55,305 bases of DNA, taken from the NCBI GenBank assembly GCA_003152075.1, contig PLZG01000030.1:1-55305 (forward strand), in the 5' to 3' direction. Of this stretch, positions 15,761 through 24,066 are shown one piece after another. Source of the DNA: a candidate division FCPU426 bacterium (lineage in GTDB: Bacteria; Oederibacteriota; Muellerivitia; Muellerivitales; Muellerivitaceae). Under the pieces are notes generated by a model. That model ran no database searches, was not told the DNA's origin, and saw only the letters and a program-made list of their open reading frames with translations. The position numbers and the translations under genes are program-made. The first letter of the stretch is position 1, and each line of letters opens with the position of its first letter.

Positions 15761-18001
15761 TTATCGAAGAATCATCAGCTTAGCCGTTGCCTTTAATGTG
15801 GGCGTGGTAACGACGATGTAATAAACCCCATTGGATAACTGGCTTCCCCAGTCATCCATTAAGTCCATTTGGAAATCCGACGAGCTATTAAAGACCTGTA
15901 GGACTTTTACATGCTTCACGACTCGAAATGCTGTGGTGAACATCGTTATCTCAATCCTGCCTGCCGAAACATCAAAACCTAGATGAATCCGCACTGATCC
16001 ACAATTTGCCGGATTTGGATAGAGGACAACCAAGTGGCATGCCATCGGCATCGAGGTACTAGTGGGGGTGGGAGACAGCGTAGCTGTGCCGGTTGAAGTT
16101 GGGGATATTGTAGAAGTCGGCAAGGCTGTCGGGGTATGGCTTAGAGTGGACGTATAGGTAGGTGTATTCGTGTCTGTATTGGTTAATGTGTTCGTTGATG
16201 TATTTTGAGGCGTGTTAGAGGGTGTGTTAGTGGGTGAAGAGGTGGGTGTCCGAGTAGGCGTGGTAGTCGGTGAATTAGTGGGTGTTTGAGTGGGAGTTTT
16301 TGTCGGTGTAGCTGTTGTGGTATTGGTCTTAGTGCTAGTAGGTGTATCCGTTGGCGTGTTAGTTGGAGTATTGGTTGAACTCTTCGTGAGTGTTGCTGAA
16401 GGTGTGTCGGTAGGTGAATCAGAGGGTGTTTGAGTCGGCGTCTTCGTAGGCGAATCGGTGGGTGTGTTGGATGGTGTTTTCGTCGGCGTGTCCGTGAGAG
16501 TGTTAGTGGAAGTGTCCGTGGGGGTATTCGTCGGAGTTTCAGTAGGGGTATTGGTTGAAGTATTGGTGATTGTCGCTGAGGGTGTGTCAGTAGGTGAATC
16601 AGAAGGTGTCTGGGTAGGTGTGTCGGTAGGCGTGTTCGTCGGCGAATCAGTCGGGGTATTGCTGGAAGTATCGGTTGGACTATTCGTCGAAGTTTGTGTC
16701 GGAGTATTGGTTGAACTGCTGGTAGGTGTTGCTGAAGAGGTATCCGTAGGCGAGTCAGAGGGTGTCTGAGTTGGTGTATTGGTAGAAGTGTCAGTTGGAG
16801 AATTCGTCGGGGTTTGAGTCGGAGTATTGCTTGAAGTGTTTGTTGTTGTCGCTGAAAGTGTGTCCGTGGGCGAGTCAGAGGGTGTCTGAGTTGGCGTCTT
16901 GGTAGGCGTGTCTGTCGGTGTATTGGTGGAAGTGTCAGTTGGAGAATCCGTCGGGGTTTGAGTCGGAGTATTGCTTGAAGTGTTTGTTGTTGTCGCTGAA
17001 AGTGTGTCCGTGGGCGAGTCAGAGGGTGTCTGAGTTGGTGTCTTGGTAGGCGTGTCTGTCGGTGTGTCGGTGAAGGTGTTCGTAGGCGTATTCGTTGATG
17101 TCACCGTTTGTGTATCGGTTGGAGTATTAGTAGGCGTTTGAGTTGATGTGTCAGTCGGTGAATTAGTTGGTGTATCCGTTGGCGTGTCTGTCGGGGTATT
17201 CGTAGGCGTATTAGTGGGCGTATTCGCTGAGCTGACGGAATTGGTGATGATATTGGTATCAAGCGTCACCGCGCCAACCCGCGCCAAAGCGCGGCCTTCC
17301 AATAGGGCGCTGGTATCAAAGGTGATGGAGCCCTGGGCCATAATGATTCCCTTGAAGGCCGAAGAAACGCCAAGGGTGCAATCGCTGCCCACCTGCCAAA
17401 AAACGTTAGAGGCTTGGGCCCCGTTGATCAGGATGACCTGGCTGCTGGTCGACGTGGTAATGGCGGTCCCGACTTGGAAGATAAAGACCGCGGTCGAGTC
17501 TCCCTGAGCGTCCAGGGTAAGGGTGGTTGATATCCCAAGCGCGCTGGATATTTGATAGAGACCGGGAATAAGGGTTACGCCTCCCAAATCAGCGGGTTCC
17601 AAGATGGGGCTTAGCCTTCCCGCGGCGTCGTTATAGGCTAGGGTTAAGTCTCCTTGAGCGGTTGCCGCGGGGGCATTGCCGACGTTGGAAACAGCGCTGC
17701 AGAGGGAACTAAACATGATAGGGTTGGGTCCGCCCACAGAGGTCCCTGTCCATAACCCAAGATCACCGCAAATGGTGGTAGCTCCGGTGTTGGTGATTGT
17801 GGAACCGGCAAGGACCGCGTAAGTTCCGGCGGAACCAAGATTAACCGTCGGGGGACTTGCAGCCAAGGCTCGCGATGGGAAAATACAAAGGGAAATGAAA
17901 AGAAGTCCCAAAATGGATAAGTCGTGGCGCCGGCCGGCGCCAGCCAAGCTCCCGCTAGTCATCAAGTATCCGTACTGGTGTTTCAAAGTGGTTTTCCTCA
18001 T
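15761..18001 (-). CDS. secreted DUF3494 protein with long Thr-Pro stalk and type-A-like C-terminal domain, 746 aa
   Basis: The order is: hydrophobic export segment ([21 protein letters not shown]), DUF3494 domain ([48 protein letters not shown]), about 380 residues of Thr/Pro/Ser repeats, and a C-terminal FlgD/type-IX-like module ([17 protein letters not shown], then [13 protein letters not shown]). Here the DUF3494 head is N-terminal and the stalk leads to the C-terminal module, the reverse of the 12494-15019 protein. Before the export segment the frame encodes [16 protein letters not shown], which resembles the start of the oxidoreductase at 9034. The start is unsure: the ATG at 18001 has AAAGG directly adjacent. 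It follows the lipoprotein gene at 18114 by 112 bp and probably shares promoter P6. Confidence 0.86.
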   Translation of the reverse strand: MRKTTLKHQYGYLMTSGSLAGAGRRHDLSILGLLFISLCIFPSRALAASPPTVNLGSAGTYAVLAGSTITNTGATTICGDLGLWTGTSVGGPNPIMFSSLCSAVSNVGNAPAATAQGDLTLAYNDAAGRLSPILEPADLGGVTLIPGLYQISSALGISTTLTLDAQGDSTAVFIFQVGTAITTSTSSQVILINGAQASNVFWQVGSDCTLGVSSAFKGIIMAQGSITFDTSALLEGRALARVGAVTLDTNIITNSVSSANTPTNTPTNTPTDTPTDTPTNSPTDTSTQTPTNTPTDTQTVTSTNTPTNTFTDTPTDTPTKTPTQTPSDSPTDTLSATTTNTSSNTPTQTPTDSPTDTSTNTPTDTPTKTPTQTPSDSPTDTLSATTTNTSSNTPTQTPTNSPTDTSTNTPTQTPSDSPTDTSSATPTSSSTNTPTQTSTNSPTDTSSNTPTDSPTNTPTDTPTQTPSDSPTDTPSATITNTSTNTPTETPTNTPTDTSTNTLTDTPTKTPSNTPTDSPTKTPTQTPSDSPTDTPSATLTKSSTNTPTNTPTDTPTSTKTNTTTATPTKTPTQTPTNSPTTTPTRTPTSSPTNTPSNTPQNTSTNTLTNTDTNTPTYTSTLSHTPTALPTSTISPTSTGTATLSPTPTSTSMPMACHLVVLYPNPANCGSVRIHLGFDVSAGRIEITMFTTAFRVVKHVKVLQVFNSSSDFQMDLMDDWGSQLSNGVYYIVVTTPTLKATAKLMILR
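16050..17235 (-). repeat. Thr-Pro coding repeat array with 144- and 120-bp spacings
   Basis: The marker CGAGTCAGAG recurs at 16751, 16871 and 17015, spaced 120 and 144 bp, multiples of 24 bp (8 residues). The longer block, of 48 residues, has the same length as the higher-order unit in the stalk at 13481-13913. Confidence 0.85.
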
Positions 18002-18113
18002 CCTTTGACTGGAGCGAAGCCTTGCTCGACTGTTGGATTCCATAAGATTAAGCGGACCAAATCAGGAACCATTCCAAACCTGGTCCTCTTAAATAACTTA
18101 AAACCTAAATCCC

Positions 18114-19076
18114 TTAGGGTGTGGGCTTGGTGATGGTATTGGTTAATAAAGTGACGTCACCGTTCGACGCTAAAGCCCGGCCTAACAGGACCGCGCCCGT
18201 ATTAAAGGTGACCGAGGTATAAGCCATAATGTTTCCAACCATTGACACGGTCGTATCAAGGGAGCAGTAACCCGACACCGCCCAAAAAACATTACCGGAT
18301 TGCGCTCCCCCCGCCAGAATGATCTGCCGGCCGGGCCCGACGATAAGATTGCCACCCGTCTTAACCTGAAAAATAAAGACGGCATTAGGGTTTCCCAGGG
18401 CGTCAAGGGTAAGATCGGCCATGGAAATATTGAGATCACTGTTGATGGTATAGACACCTGGATAAAGGGTTTGGCCTCCAATATCACCGCCGGGCGCTAA
18501 AGTGGCGCCTGTTGGCCGTCCCATGGCGTCCGTATAGGCCGTGCCCAAGTCTTGTTTGGCGGTATTCGCCGTGCCGTCACCCACGTCAATTGCCCCTCCG
18601 CAACTCTCCACGATCGCCGGTGATCCGGTAATGGAAGTCTGTCCATCCGGGTATACCCCGTAACCGCCACAAGTCGTACTGGGTCCGCTGTTGGATATCC
18701 CGGTATAAGACAAGATCACGTAATTCGCGGCTGACCCAAGGTTAACCGGCAGTTGCGCCGTTTGAGGCGTCGCGGTTGCGGTGGGCGTCGCCGTTTGGGT
18801 GGGAGTTCCAGTGTCCGTCGGGGTTGCCGATGGGGTTAGGGTCCCGGTGGGCGTCAAGGTGGCCGTAAAGGTGGGCGTTGGCGACAGGGTTGCTGTTCGC
18901 GTCATGGTTAATGTCTTGGTCAAGGTAACTGTCAAGGTTGCCGTTCGCGTCACGGTTGATGTTGAAGTGGGGCGGCTCCCTGGAAAGGTTGGCACCGCTA
19001 TCTCCCTGCTACACCCCGCCATTAGGGCGGCCGAAAGCAACGTCATCACGGTTAATCGGCTGTTTATCTTTTTCAT
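18114..19076 (-). CDS. DUF3494 lipoprotein with Thr-Pro linker, 320 aa
   Basis: A lipoprotein signal with lipobox (MKKINSRLTVMTLLSAALMAGC) is followed by about 85 residues of Thr-rich linker (TSTSTVTRTATLTVTLTKT) and a C-terminal DUF3494 domain (NLGSAANYVILSYTGISN, CGGYGVYPDGQ, ADLTLDALGNPNAVFIFQV, NVFWAVSGYC). Lipidation would anchor it in the outer membrane, with the linker holding the beta-helix away. The ATG at 19076 has AGGAGA at good spacing and lies about 50 nt after the predicted P6 start. DUF3494 is best known from ice-binding proteins; in an eight-member family like this, adhesion or matrix binding is equally possible. The stalked protein at 15761 follows in the same direction. Confidence 0.9.
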   Translation of the reverse strand: MKKINSRLTVMTLLSAALMAGCSREIAVPTFPGSRPTSTSTVTRTATLTVTLTKTLTMTRTATLSPTPTFTATLTPTGTLTPSATPTDTGTPTQTATPTATATPQTAQLPVNLGSAANYVILSYTGISNSGPSTTCGGYGVYPDGQTSITGSPAIVESCGGAIDVGDGTANTAKQDLGTAYTDAMGRPTGATLAPGGDIGGQTLYPGVYTINSDLNISMADLTLDALGNPNAVFIFQVKTGGNLIVGPGRQIILAGGAQSGNVFWAVSGYCSLDTTVSMVGNIMAYTSVTFNTGAVLLGRALASNGDVTLLTNTITKPTP

Positions 19077-19140
19077 TTTTGCGTCTCCTAAACTTTTTTG
19101 GGAATTCGCGATTGCTTATGTACTTAGGAGAATAGTTAGA

Positions 19141-19154
19141 GCAAGGAACATGCC
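19141..19154 (-). promoter_or_regulatory. sigma-54 promoter P6
   Basis: The minus strand reads GGCATGTTCCTTGCT, with GG-N10-GC spacing and a near-consensus -24 box. The start would be near 19129, upstream of the ATG at 19076. Confidence 0.88.
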
Positions 19155-19258
19155 CCGAAGCTTGAAGGGTCCGGGGGCACTCGACCCCTAGCAAACGAGG
19201 AAATGCGCGCCCATGTGCCGCTCAAAATTTTCCGAATCACCTCGGCTCCCGGTCTTAC

Positions 19259-19293
19259 GATCAAAATGAGGCTCTAAATCCTCGTTTTGATTC
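19259..19293. promoter_or_regulatory. enhancer-like inverted repeat for P6
   Basis: GATCAAAATGA (19259-19269) and TCGTTTTGATTC (19282-19293) form a 35-bp palindrome centred about 122 bp upstream of the P6 -24 element. Gap 19077-19430 otherwise holds only P6 and a terminator. Confidence 0.8.
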
Positions 19294-19355
19294 TTTTGGG
19301 GTGAATCAATCCTTTAAAGAGAACTGAGGAAAGTTGTCGGAAAGGCCCTTTGGAC

Positions 19356-19386
19356 AAAAAAAAGCCCTCCCGGATCGGGAGGGCTT
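19356..19386 (-). terminator. rho-independent terminator of the DUF3494 gene at 19431
   Basis: A perfect 11-bp stem (AAGCCCTCCCG 19362-19372 with CGGGAGGGCTT 19376-19386) runs on the minus strand into a T tract (19356-19363). An almost identical terminator is at 20702-20732. Confidence 0.93.
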
Positions 19387-19430
19387 CAAAACTCGAACTT
19401 TTTTTCTACTCAACTATTAAAACCTAATCT

Positions 19431-20417
19431 TTACGGAAGGGTGATCGTATTGTTATCCATCGCGACGTAAGAGGAACTCGACATAGCCCGTCCATTCATT
19501 ACGGCGAGGTTACCCAACGCGACATAGCCATAGCACATGATGGTTCCATTGAAGGTCGAAGTCGCGCCAAGAGAGGCATAGGCGCCACCCACCTGCCAAA
19601 ACACGTTTTTGGCTTGCGCGCCCCCTATGAGAAGGACGTTGCTGGAAACCGCGGTGGTAAGGAGACCCGCGGTCTGGAAGATAAAGACGCCACCGTTTGT
19701 GAATCCCGTGCCGTCAAGGGTGACCGTACCCGTTATGTCAAGTCCGCTAGTTGAACTCCAGACACCGGGTGTAACCGTTGTGGCACCCAAACCCGCGCCG
19801 ATTACGCTGAATGGCCTTGAAGAAGCGTCGAGATAAGCAGCACTCAAAGCTCCTTGAGCGGTTTGCGCGGTACTGTCGGTTATATGCTGGATTCCTCCGC
19901 AATTCATCACATACCCACCACCCGCGGAAGTCCCTGACCATAACCCAAGATCCCCACAAAGCGTACTAGAAGGAACATTGGTGAGAGCGGAGAAGCCCAA
20001 GACCACAAAATTAGCGGCGCCGCCCATATCAACTGTCGTCACACCGGGCGTGCCCGCTGCGGTCACTGTCGGAGTTGCCGACGGGGTGTTTGTAGGCGTT
20101 CCCGTGGGTGTTGAAGTCGCGGTGTTCGTGATGGAAGGCGTCGGAGTAGAAGTCGCTGTATCCGTTCTAGTGTTGGCTGGCGAATTCGTGGGCGTTGCCG
20201 TTGACGTTTTAGTTGGAGAATTGCTGGGCGTTGCCGTGGGTGACAAGGTCGCGGTTCGCGTCGCGGTGGTTGTTCCCGTCGCCGTTAAAGTTGGTGTGAT
20301 GGTGGATGTGGCCGTTGCCATCATGGGACATGATGGGGTCTTGGTGCTCGAGCATCCAGCCATAAATGCGGCCGAAAGCAAGGTCATCGCTATTAAACTA
20401 CCCATAAGCTTTTTCAC
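19431..20417 (-). CDS. DUF3494 lipoprotein with Thr-Pro linker, divergent domain, 328 aa
   Basis: A lipobox signal ([21 protein letters not shown]) precedes a Thr/Ser/Pro linker of about 90 residues and a DUF3494 domain ([64 protein letters not shown]). The domain departs from its neighbours: no cysteine in the late strand (AYASLG in place of GYCSLD) and the turn [20 protein letters not shown]. The start is the GTG at 20417, with AAGGAG upstream. It has its own promoter (P7) and terminator and is therefore monocistronic. Outer-membrane anchoring is expected; the ligand is unknown. Confidence 0.9.
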   Translation of the reverse strand: MKKLMGSLIAMTLLSAAFMAGCSSTKTPSCPMMATATSTITPTLTATGTTTATRTATLSPTATPSNSPTKTSTATPTNSPANTRTDTATSTPTPSITNTATSTPTGTPTNTPSATPTVTAAGTPGVTTVDMGGAANFVVLGFSALTNVPSSTLCGDLGLWSGTSAGGGYVMNCGGIQHITDSTAQTAQGALSAAYLDASSRPFSVIGAGLGATTVTPGVWSSTSGLDITGTVTLDGTGFTNGGVFIFQTAGLLTTAVSSNVLLIGGAQAKNVFWQVGGAYASLGATSTFNGTIMCYGYVALGNLAVMNGRAMSSSSYVAMDNNTITLP

Positions 20418-20484
20418 TTTTACAGCTCCTTAGAAAAAATTTTGAATCCCATAACTACTCATGAAACTCAGGTGAGGGGTTAAA

Positions 20485-20498
20485 GCAAGTAACATGCC
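20485..20498 (-). promoter_or_regulatory. sigma-54 promoter P7
   Basis: The minus strand reads GGCATGTTACTTGCT with GG-N10-GC spacing, about 70 nt upstream of the GTG at 20417. Confidence 0.87.
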
Positions 20499-20602
20499 GC
20501 AGCAAGACAAGATGAGTCCGTTCTGTCTTTTCCGCCAGCCTGGAAAAATATCGTTATCTTACCGTTTAAAAAATTTTGATTCGGACCTTATCACGAAACG
20601 TC

Positions 20603-20637
20603 GATCAAAATGAGTGTCCGACCCCTCGATTTGATTC
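20603..20637. promoter_or_regulatory. enhancer-like inverted repeat for P7
   Basis: GATCAAAATGA (20603-20613) and TCGATTTGATTC (20626-20637) form a 35-bp palindrome centred about 122 bp upstream of the P7 -24 element. Gap 20418-20778 holds P7, this site and a terminator. Confidence 0.8.
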
Positions 20638-20701
20638 CTTTGGATGGAATGAATCATTAAAGCAAACTAAAAAATTGAGGAAAAAATTTTTTGTCCCATA
20701 A

Positions 20702-20732
20702 AGAAAAAGCCCTCCCGGAATCGGGAGGGCTT
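20702..20732 (-). terminator. rho-independent terminator of the DUF3494 gene at 20779
   Basis: The stem AAGCCCTCCCG (20707-20717) with CGGGAGGGCTT (20722-20732) is followed on the minus strand by TTTTTCTT. Confidence 0.92.
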
Positions 20733-20778
20733 CAAGATTCAAGCTTTTTAAATTGATCAACCCTGGAGACTCAATCCC

Positions 20779-21681
20779 TTAGGGAGCGGGGATGGTGATG
20801 CTATTGCCTAATAAAGTAACGTCGCCATTTTCCGCCAAGGCCCGGCCAAGCAATACGGCGCCTGTATTCAGGGTTACTGAGGTATAGGCCATGATGTTGC
20901 CCGCGAATGAGACCGTGGTATCAAGAGCGCCATAACCGGTCACTTGCCAAAAAACGTGGGAAGCTTTTGTTCCGCCGGCCAGGATGATCTGGCGGCCGGG
21001 GCCTACGACAAGGTTGCCGTTCACTTGAAAAATAAAAACCGCGTTCACGTTACCTTGGGCGTCCAGGGTAACATCGCTGGAGGATATTAAAAGATCGCTA
21101 CTTTCCGTGTAAAGACCGGGATAAAAGGTCAGTCCTCCAATATCACCACCGGGAGCTAAAATGGCTCCGCCTGGCCGTCCCGCGGCGTCCGTATAGGCCG
21201 TACCCAAGTCCAATTTAGCCGTGTTCGCTGCGCCATCAGCGACGTCTGTAACACCCCCGCAAGTAATCACAATTCCTCCATCCACCGAGGTCAGTGGATA
21301 TAACCCAAGACTTCCGCAAAGCGTGGAAGCTCCCGAGTTGGTGATCGCGGAGTAAGCAAGGGCCGCGTAATTGGAAGCAGTTCCAAGATTAACCATGGCT
21401 TGACCCGTTTGGGGGGTCGGGGTCATTGATGGCGTTGGGGAGAGTGTGGGACTTAAGGTTCCCGTTGGTGTTATGGTTGGCGTCGAGGTAATGGTCCGCG
21501 TCGGGGTAGCCGTTCGCGTCGGGGTGGATGACCGTGTCGTGGTGGGTGTTCGGGTAATGGTCTTCGTCGCCGTTGGAGTCAAGTTCGCCGCCGGGCTCGA
21601 GGGATTTGGACTGCTACATCCGCCCAAATAGGCGCCTAAAAGCAATGTCATCCCGATTAAACTTCCAATTATTTTTTTCAC
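20779..21681 (-). CDS. DUF3494 lipoprotein with Thr-Pro linker, 300 aa
   Basis: A lipobox signal (KKIIGSLIGMTLLLGAYLGGC) is followed by a Thr/Arg/Pro linker (about residues 30-95) and a DUF3494 domain (NLGTASNYAALAYSAITN, CGSLGLYPLTSVDGG, SDVTLDAQGNVNAVFIFQV, HVFWQVTGYGALD). It is closest in layout to the 18114 and 5402 proteins (TAKLDLGTAYTDAAGRPGG, LAPGGDIGG). The start is the GTG at 21681, with AGGAGA upstream. It has its own promoter (P8) and terminator. An outer-membrane-anchored beta-helix adhesin or ice-binding-like protein is the best description; no ligand is known. Confidence 0.9.
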   Translation of the reverse strand: MKKIIGSLIGMTLLLGAYLGGCSSPNPSSPAANLTPTATKTITRTPTTTRSSTPTRTATPTRTITSTPTITPTGTLSPTLSPTPSMTPTPQTGQAMVNLGTASNYAALAYSAITNSGASTLCGSLGLYPLTSVDGGIVITCGGVTDVADGAANTAKLDLGTAYTDAAGRPGGAILAPGGDIGGLTFYPGLYTESSDLLISSSDVTLDAQGNVNAVFIFQVNGNLVVGPGRQIILAGGTKASHVFWQVTGYGALDTTVSFAGNIMAYTSVTLNTGAVLLGRALAENGDVTLLGNSITIPAP

Positions 21682-21746
21682 CTTGCTTCTCCTAAAAATA
21701 TTTTCAAATCCCAGCTTTATTCATGAAAACCAGGAGAGGGATTAGA

Positions 21747-21760
21747 GCAAGTTCCATACC
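21747..21760 (-). promoter_or_regulatory. sigma-54 promoter P8
   Basis: The minus strand reads GGTATGGAACTTGCT, identical over these 15 nt to P1, about 65 nt upstream of the GTG at 21681. Confidence 0.87.
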
Positions 21761-21854
21761 GAATGAAGCCGGTCCCAAATCTTCCCCCCGCCTCGAAAAA
21801 TGACGGCTCTTTTTCACAAGTGAAATCTTCATCGGGCCCCGATCAAAAAAATTC

Positions 21855-21889
21855 GATCAAAGTGATCGACTCCTGCCTCAATTTGATTC
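21855..21889. promoter_or_regulatory. enhancer-like inverted repeat for P8
   Basis: GATCAAAGTGA (21855-21865) and TCAATTTGATTC (21878-21889) form a 35-bp palindrome centred about 112 bp upstream of the P8 -24 element. Confidence 0.77.
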
Positions 21890-21935
21890 TCTTTGATGTA
21901 ATGAACCATCTTGTGAATCCAAGGAATCGAGCCAT

Positions 21936-22505
21936 TCAATTCGATGAAGTTTTTCCTTTGGGAAGGCTGGGATTCATTTTTTCCAGCAAAGTCGCCATGT
22001 CATTGGCATGCTCTTCTTCCGACGCGAGAATGCTTTCCAGCATTCTTCGGGTGGTAACATCGTCCTCACCCACATAGCGGATCATCTCGGTATAAGAATC
22101 AATAGCGATTCGTTCCGCTATCAGGTCTTCCTGGATCATTTCAATCAAGCCGTTGCCTTCCACGTATTCGGAATGGCTCCGGTCAGCGAGTCCCACCGGG
22201 CTGTAATTGGGTTCGCCTCCCAACTGGGTGATGCGGAGGGATATTTCATCCGCGTGAGCCTGTTCTTCCGTCGCGTGTTGAAGAAATTCCTGCGTAGCGT
22301 TCGCGGCATCGATGCCCTGAGCCATGTAAAAATGCCTTTTGTAGCGCAAGACACACACAATTTCGGTAGCGAGGGCCTCGTTCAAGATTTTAATGACGAC
22401 TTCCCGGTTGGCCCGGTAGCCTTCCGTGACGGCGCCTTCTTGTATATGCTTACGGGCCCGCTTGCGGATTTCCTGCAGATTATTAACGAATGCGCCTTTA
22501 GCCAT
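21936..22505 (-). CDS. ferritin-like (bacterioferritin-type) di-iron protein, 189 aa
   Basis: This four-helix-bundle protein has two ExxH-type di-iron motifs: EALATEIVCVLRY with EEQAHADE in the first helix pair, and EDLIAERIAIDSY with SEEEHANDM in the second. The family includes bacterioferritins and Dps-like proteins that store iron or detoxify peroxide in the cytoplasm. No haem-ligand methionine can be assigned with confidence. The ATG at 22505 has GGAGG at good distance, so the longer frame to 22553 is not needed. It follows the rubredoxin-like ORF and superoxide dismutase gene, which together look like an oxidative-stress and iron block. Confidence 0.92.
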   Translation of the reverse strand: MAKGAFVNNLQEIRKRARKHIQEGAVTEGYRANREVVIKILNEALATEIVCVLRYKRHFYMAQGIDAANATQEFLQHATEEQAHADEISLRITQLGGEPNYSPVGLADRSHSEYVEGNGLIEMIQEDLIAERIAIDSYTEMIRYVGEDDVTTRRMLESILASEEEHANDMATLLEKMNPSLPKGKTSSN

Positions 22506-22570
22506 AAATCCTCCATTTTTTCTGCCCCCGGACAAACCCGGTGGCGCAACCAAACCACAAGCTTCACTTA

Positions 22571-22644
22571 CCCTGCCTGTGGAATCTTAAAATCAATCCT
22601 CGTCCACCAATACAAATTGGGATTTGGGGGCTCCACAGGCAGGG
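22571..22644. repeat. 13-bp perfect inverted repeat around the end of the rubredoxin-like ORF
   Basis: CCCTGCCTGTGGA (22571-22583) and TCCACAGGCAGGG (22632-22644) are exact reverse complements 48 bp apart. One arm encodes the CPACGA zinc-ribbon segment and the other lies past the stop codon. Confidence 0.8.
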
Positions 22645-22754
22645 CAAGAACTTAGGACCCAATTATTTCGCTGTTTCAGTTCCCCGCACCTAAGGCATTT
22701 CCACAAAATTTCAGTCTCGTCGGAGGGGGCGTCATAGCGGTAAAGTCCCTCAAT
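22593..22754 (-). CDS. small rubredoxin-like zinc-ribbon protein, start uncertain
   Basis: An in-frame stretch encodes WKCLRCG, then CPACGAPKSQF near the C-terminus: two CxxC knuckles with the CPxCGAPKxxF ending of rubredoxin and rubrerythrin C-terminal domains. Rubredoxins carry electrons to rubrerythrin, superoxide reductase or peroxide-reducing di-iron proteins, which suits its place between superoxide dismutase and the ferritin-like gene. No ATG or GTG is in frame. Candidates are ATT at 22754 (53 residues, just after the SOD stop) or TTG at 22706 (37 residues), neither with a clear ribosome-binding site. It may be a rare-start gene translated by coupling, or the remnant of a rubrerythrin. 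Confidence 0.6.
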   Translation of the reverse strand: MEGLYRYDAPSDETEILWKCLRCGELKQRNNWVLSSCPACGAPKSQFVLVDED

Positions 22755-22761
22755 TGCTCGA

Positions 22762-23364
22762 TTAATAAGTGTGACTTATGGAAAGTTGTAAAACATTGGA
22801 AAATCTTTTTTGCGCTTCCACCCAGTCGACCACCTTCAAGAAAGCCTCAATATAATCTTTTCGCTCAGCGCCATAATCCGTTAGGTAGGCATGCTCAAAT
22901 ACGTCGTTGACCAGGATCGGAACGGAATAAAAAAGATGCCCCGAATCGTGCTCATTGATCCAAATGTTGAACAGGTTACTTCCTTCAGAGTCCCAGGCCA
23001 AAACCGCCCACCCCACGCCCCTCATGGCGGAAACCGCCCTGAAATCCTTCTCCCAGGCCTCCCGGGATCCGAATGACTTGGCGATCTGGCCCGCTAAATC
23101 CGATTCCGTATCCAATTTCTCGGACTGCTTGGTCATATTCCCGAAATAAGCCTCATGAAGCCTCATTCCGTTGAATTCCCAGGCAAACCTTCTTTTGACT
23201 TCGTCATACTCGGGAGCTTCTCGATTGGCCCCGTTTAAAAAATCAATCATTTTATTAATATGGGCGACATATCCCTCATAAAGCTTGAAGTGAGCCTTCA
23301 GCGATTTATCGCTGAAGCCCCGGGTTCCCAGCAAGTGCTCGTAGTTTTTCGCGGCATAAGCCAT
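22762..23364 (-). CDS. Fe/Mn-family superoxide dismutase, 200 aa
   Basis: This cytoplasmic enzyme converts superoxide to oxygen and hydrogen peroxide. The C-terminal signature VNDVFEHAYLTDYG corresponds to DxWEHAYxxDY and carries the Asp and His metal ligands. Probable further His ligands are in KAHFKLYEGY and MRLHEAYFGN. It belongs to the subgroup beginning MAYAAKNYEHLLGTRGFSD rather than the classical E. coli type, and I cannot tell iron from manganese. The ATG at 23364 has AAGGAAG upstream. The rubredoxin-like ORF and ferritin-like gene follow. A hairpin separates it from the porin gene upstream, so its own promoter is possible, but I see no sigma-54 site. Confidence 0.93.
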   Translation of the reverse strand: MAYAAKNYEHLLGTRGFSDKSLKAHFKLYEGYVAHINKMIDFLNGANREAPEYDEVKRRFAWEFNGMRLHEAYFGNMTKQSEKLDTESDLAGQIAKSFGSREAWEKDFRAVSAMRGVGWAVLAWDSEGSNLFNIWINEHDSGHLFYSVPILVNDVFEHAYLTDYGAERKDYIEAFLKVVDWVEAQKRFSNVLQLSISHTY

Positions 23365-23383
23365 TTTCGCTTCCTTTTTTAAC

Positions 23384-23413
23384 AAAAGATCGGCTCGTGG
23401 AACCCACGAGCCG
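23384..23413 (-). terminator. hairpin between the beta-barrel gene and SOD
   Basis: A perfect 10-bp stem (CGGCTCGTGG 23391-23400 with CCACGAGCCG 23404-23413) has a 3-nt loop and a short TTTT run on the minus strand. It ends only about 25 nt before the SOD start. Confidence 0.75.
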
Positions 23414-23439
23414 GAGAATTTAATTCAATGACACGTCAT

Positions 23440-24000
23440 TTAAATAAATGAAAGTCCCACCATAAAGGTGAATGTGCCGGTTTGGATTTTTGCGTCGGTG
23501 CTCACGTCCGTTAGCCCAATTTCATAGCGGCCGCTGACGAGGAACTTTGAGACGAGCACTTGAGCTCCCAGGATCAGTCCCACGTCCGTGCTACTGACGT
23601 TGTTTACGTTTTGATTTGCTACATTAGCGTCGAAGGAAGGGCCCAAAAGAATGCCCAACGGCCCCAGAATGATGACATCCAAGAGAATTGGAACTTCCAC
23701 GTAATCCAATGAATACGCATTTCCATTGAACTTTCCCCCCTTCTGCGCGTAGAGAATCTCAGGCTGAAACGCTAGGCTCGATCCCAACGGCAAATTCAGG
23801 AAACCGCCCCCCACAAACCCCAAACGGGAAGCGAATACATCGTTCACATTCGGTCCGCTCAGGCTGGCAAGGTTTATTCCGCCCTCCACCCCGATACGCG
23901 GCCCAGGCCCTTCCGGCGCCTTATCCTCATCAGCCCTCGCGAATGAACTTCCCAACAGGACTAGGAGCAAACCACCGACCAATAAAGTAATTTTTTTCAT
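23440..24000 (-). CDS. outer-membrane beta-barrel (PorT-like) protein, 186 aa
   Basis: A signal peptide (MKKITLLVGGLLLVLLGSSFARA) precedes a barrel of the outer-membrane-protein beta-barrel type: GPRIGVEGGINLASLSGPN, LGFVGGGFLNLPLGSSLAFQPEILYAQKGGKF, YVEVPILLDV, and a final strand TFTFMVGLSFI ending in Phe-Ile. The FQPEILY-QKG and YVEVPILL motifs match PorT-like barrels of Bacteroidota, where the role is structural or secretion-related. The ATG at 24000 has AAGGG upstream. It sits in the minus-strand run from promoter P9 (25403 to about 23440) among small stress and membrane genes. Confidence 0.88.
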   Translation of the reverse strand: MKKITLLVGGLLLVLLGSSFARADEDKAPEGPGPRIGVEGGINLASLSGPNVNDVFASRLGFVGGGFLNLPLGSSLAFQPEILYAQKGGKFNGNAYSLDYVEVPILLDVIILGPLGILLGPSFDANVANQNVNNVSSTDVGLILGAQVLVSKFLVSGRYEIGLTDVSTDAKIQTGTFTFMVGLSFI

Positions 24001-24066
24001 TATCAACCCTTTCTTTCTGCTTTTATTTTGAGACACTGCCAGCCTTTTGAAACAAACAACTTTTGA

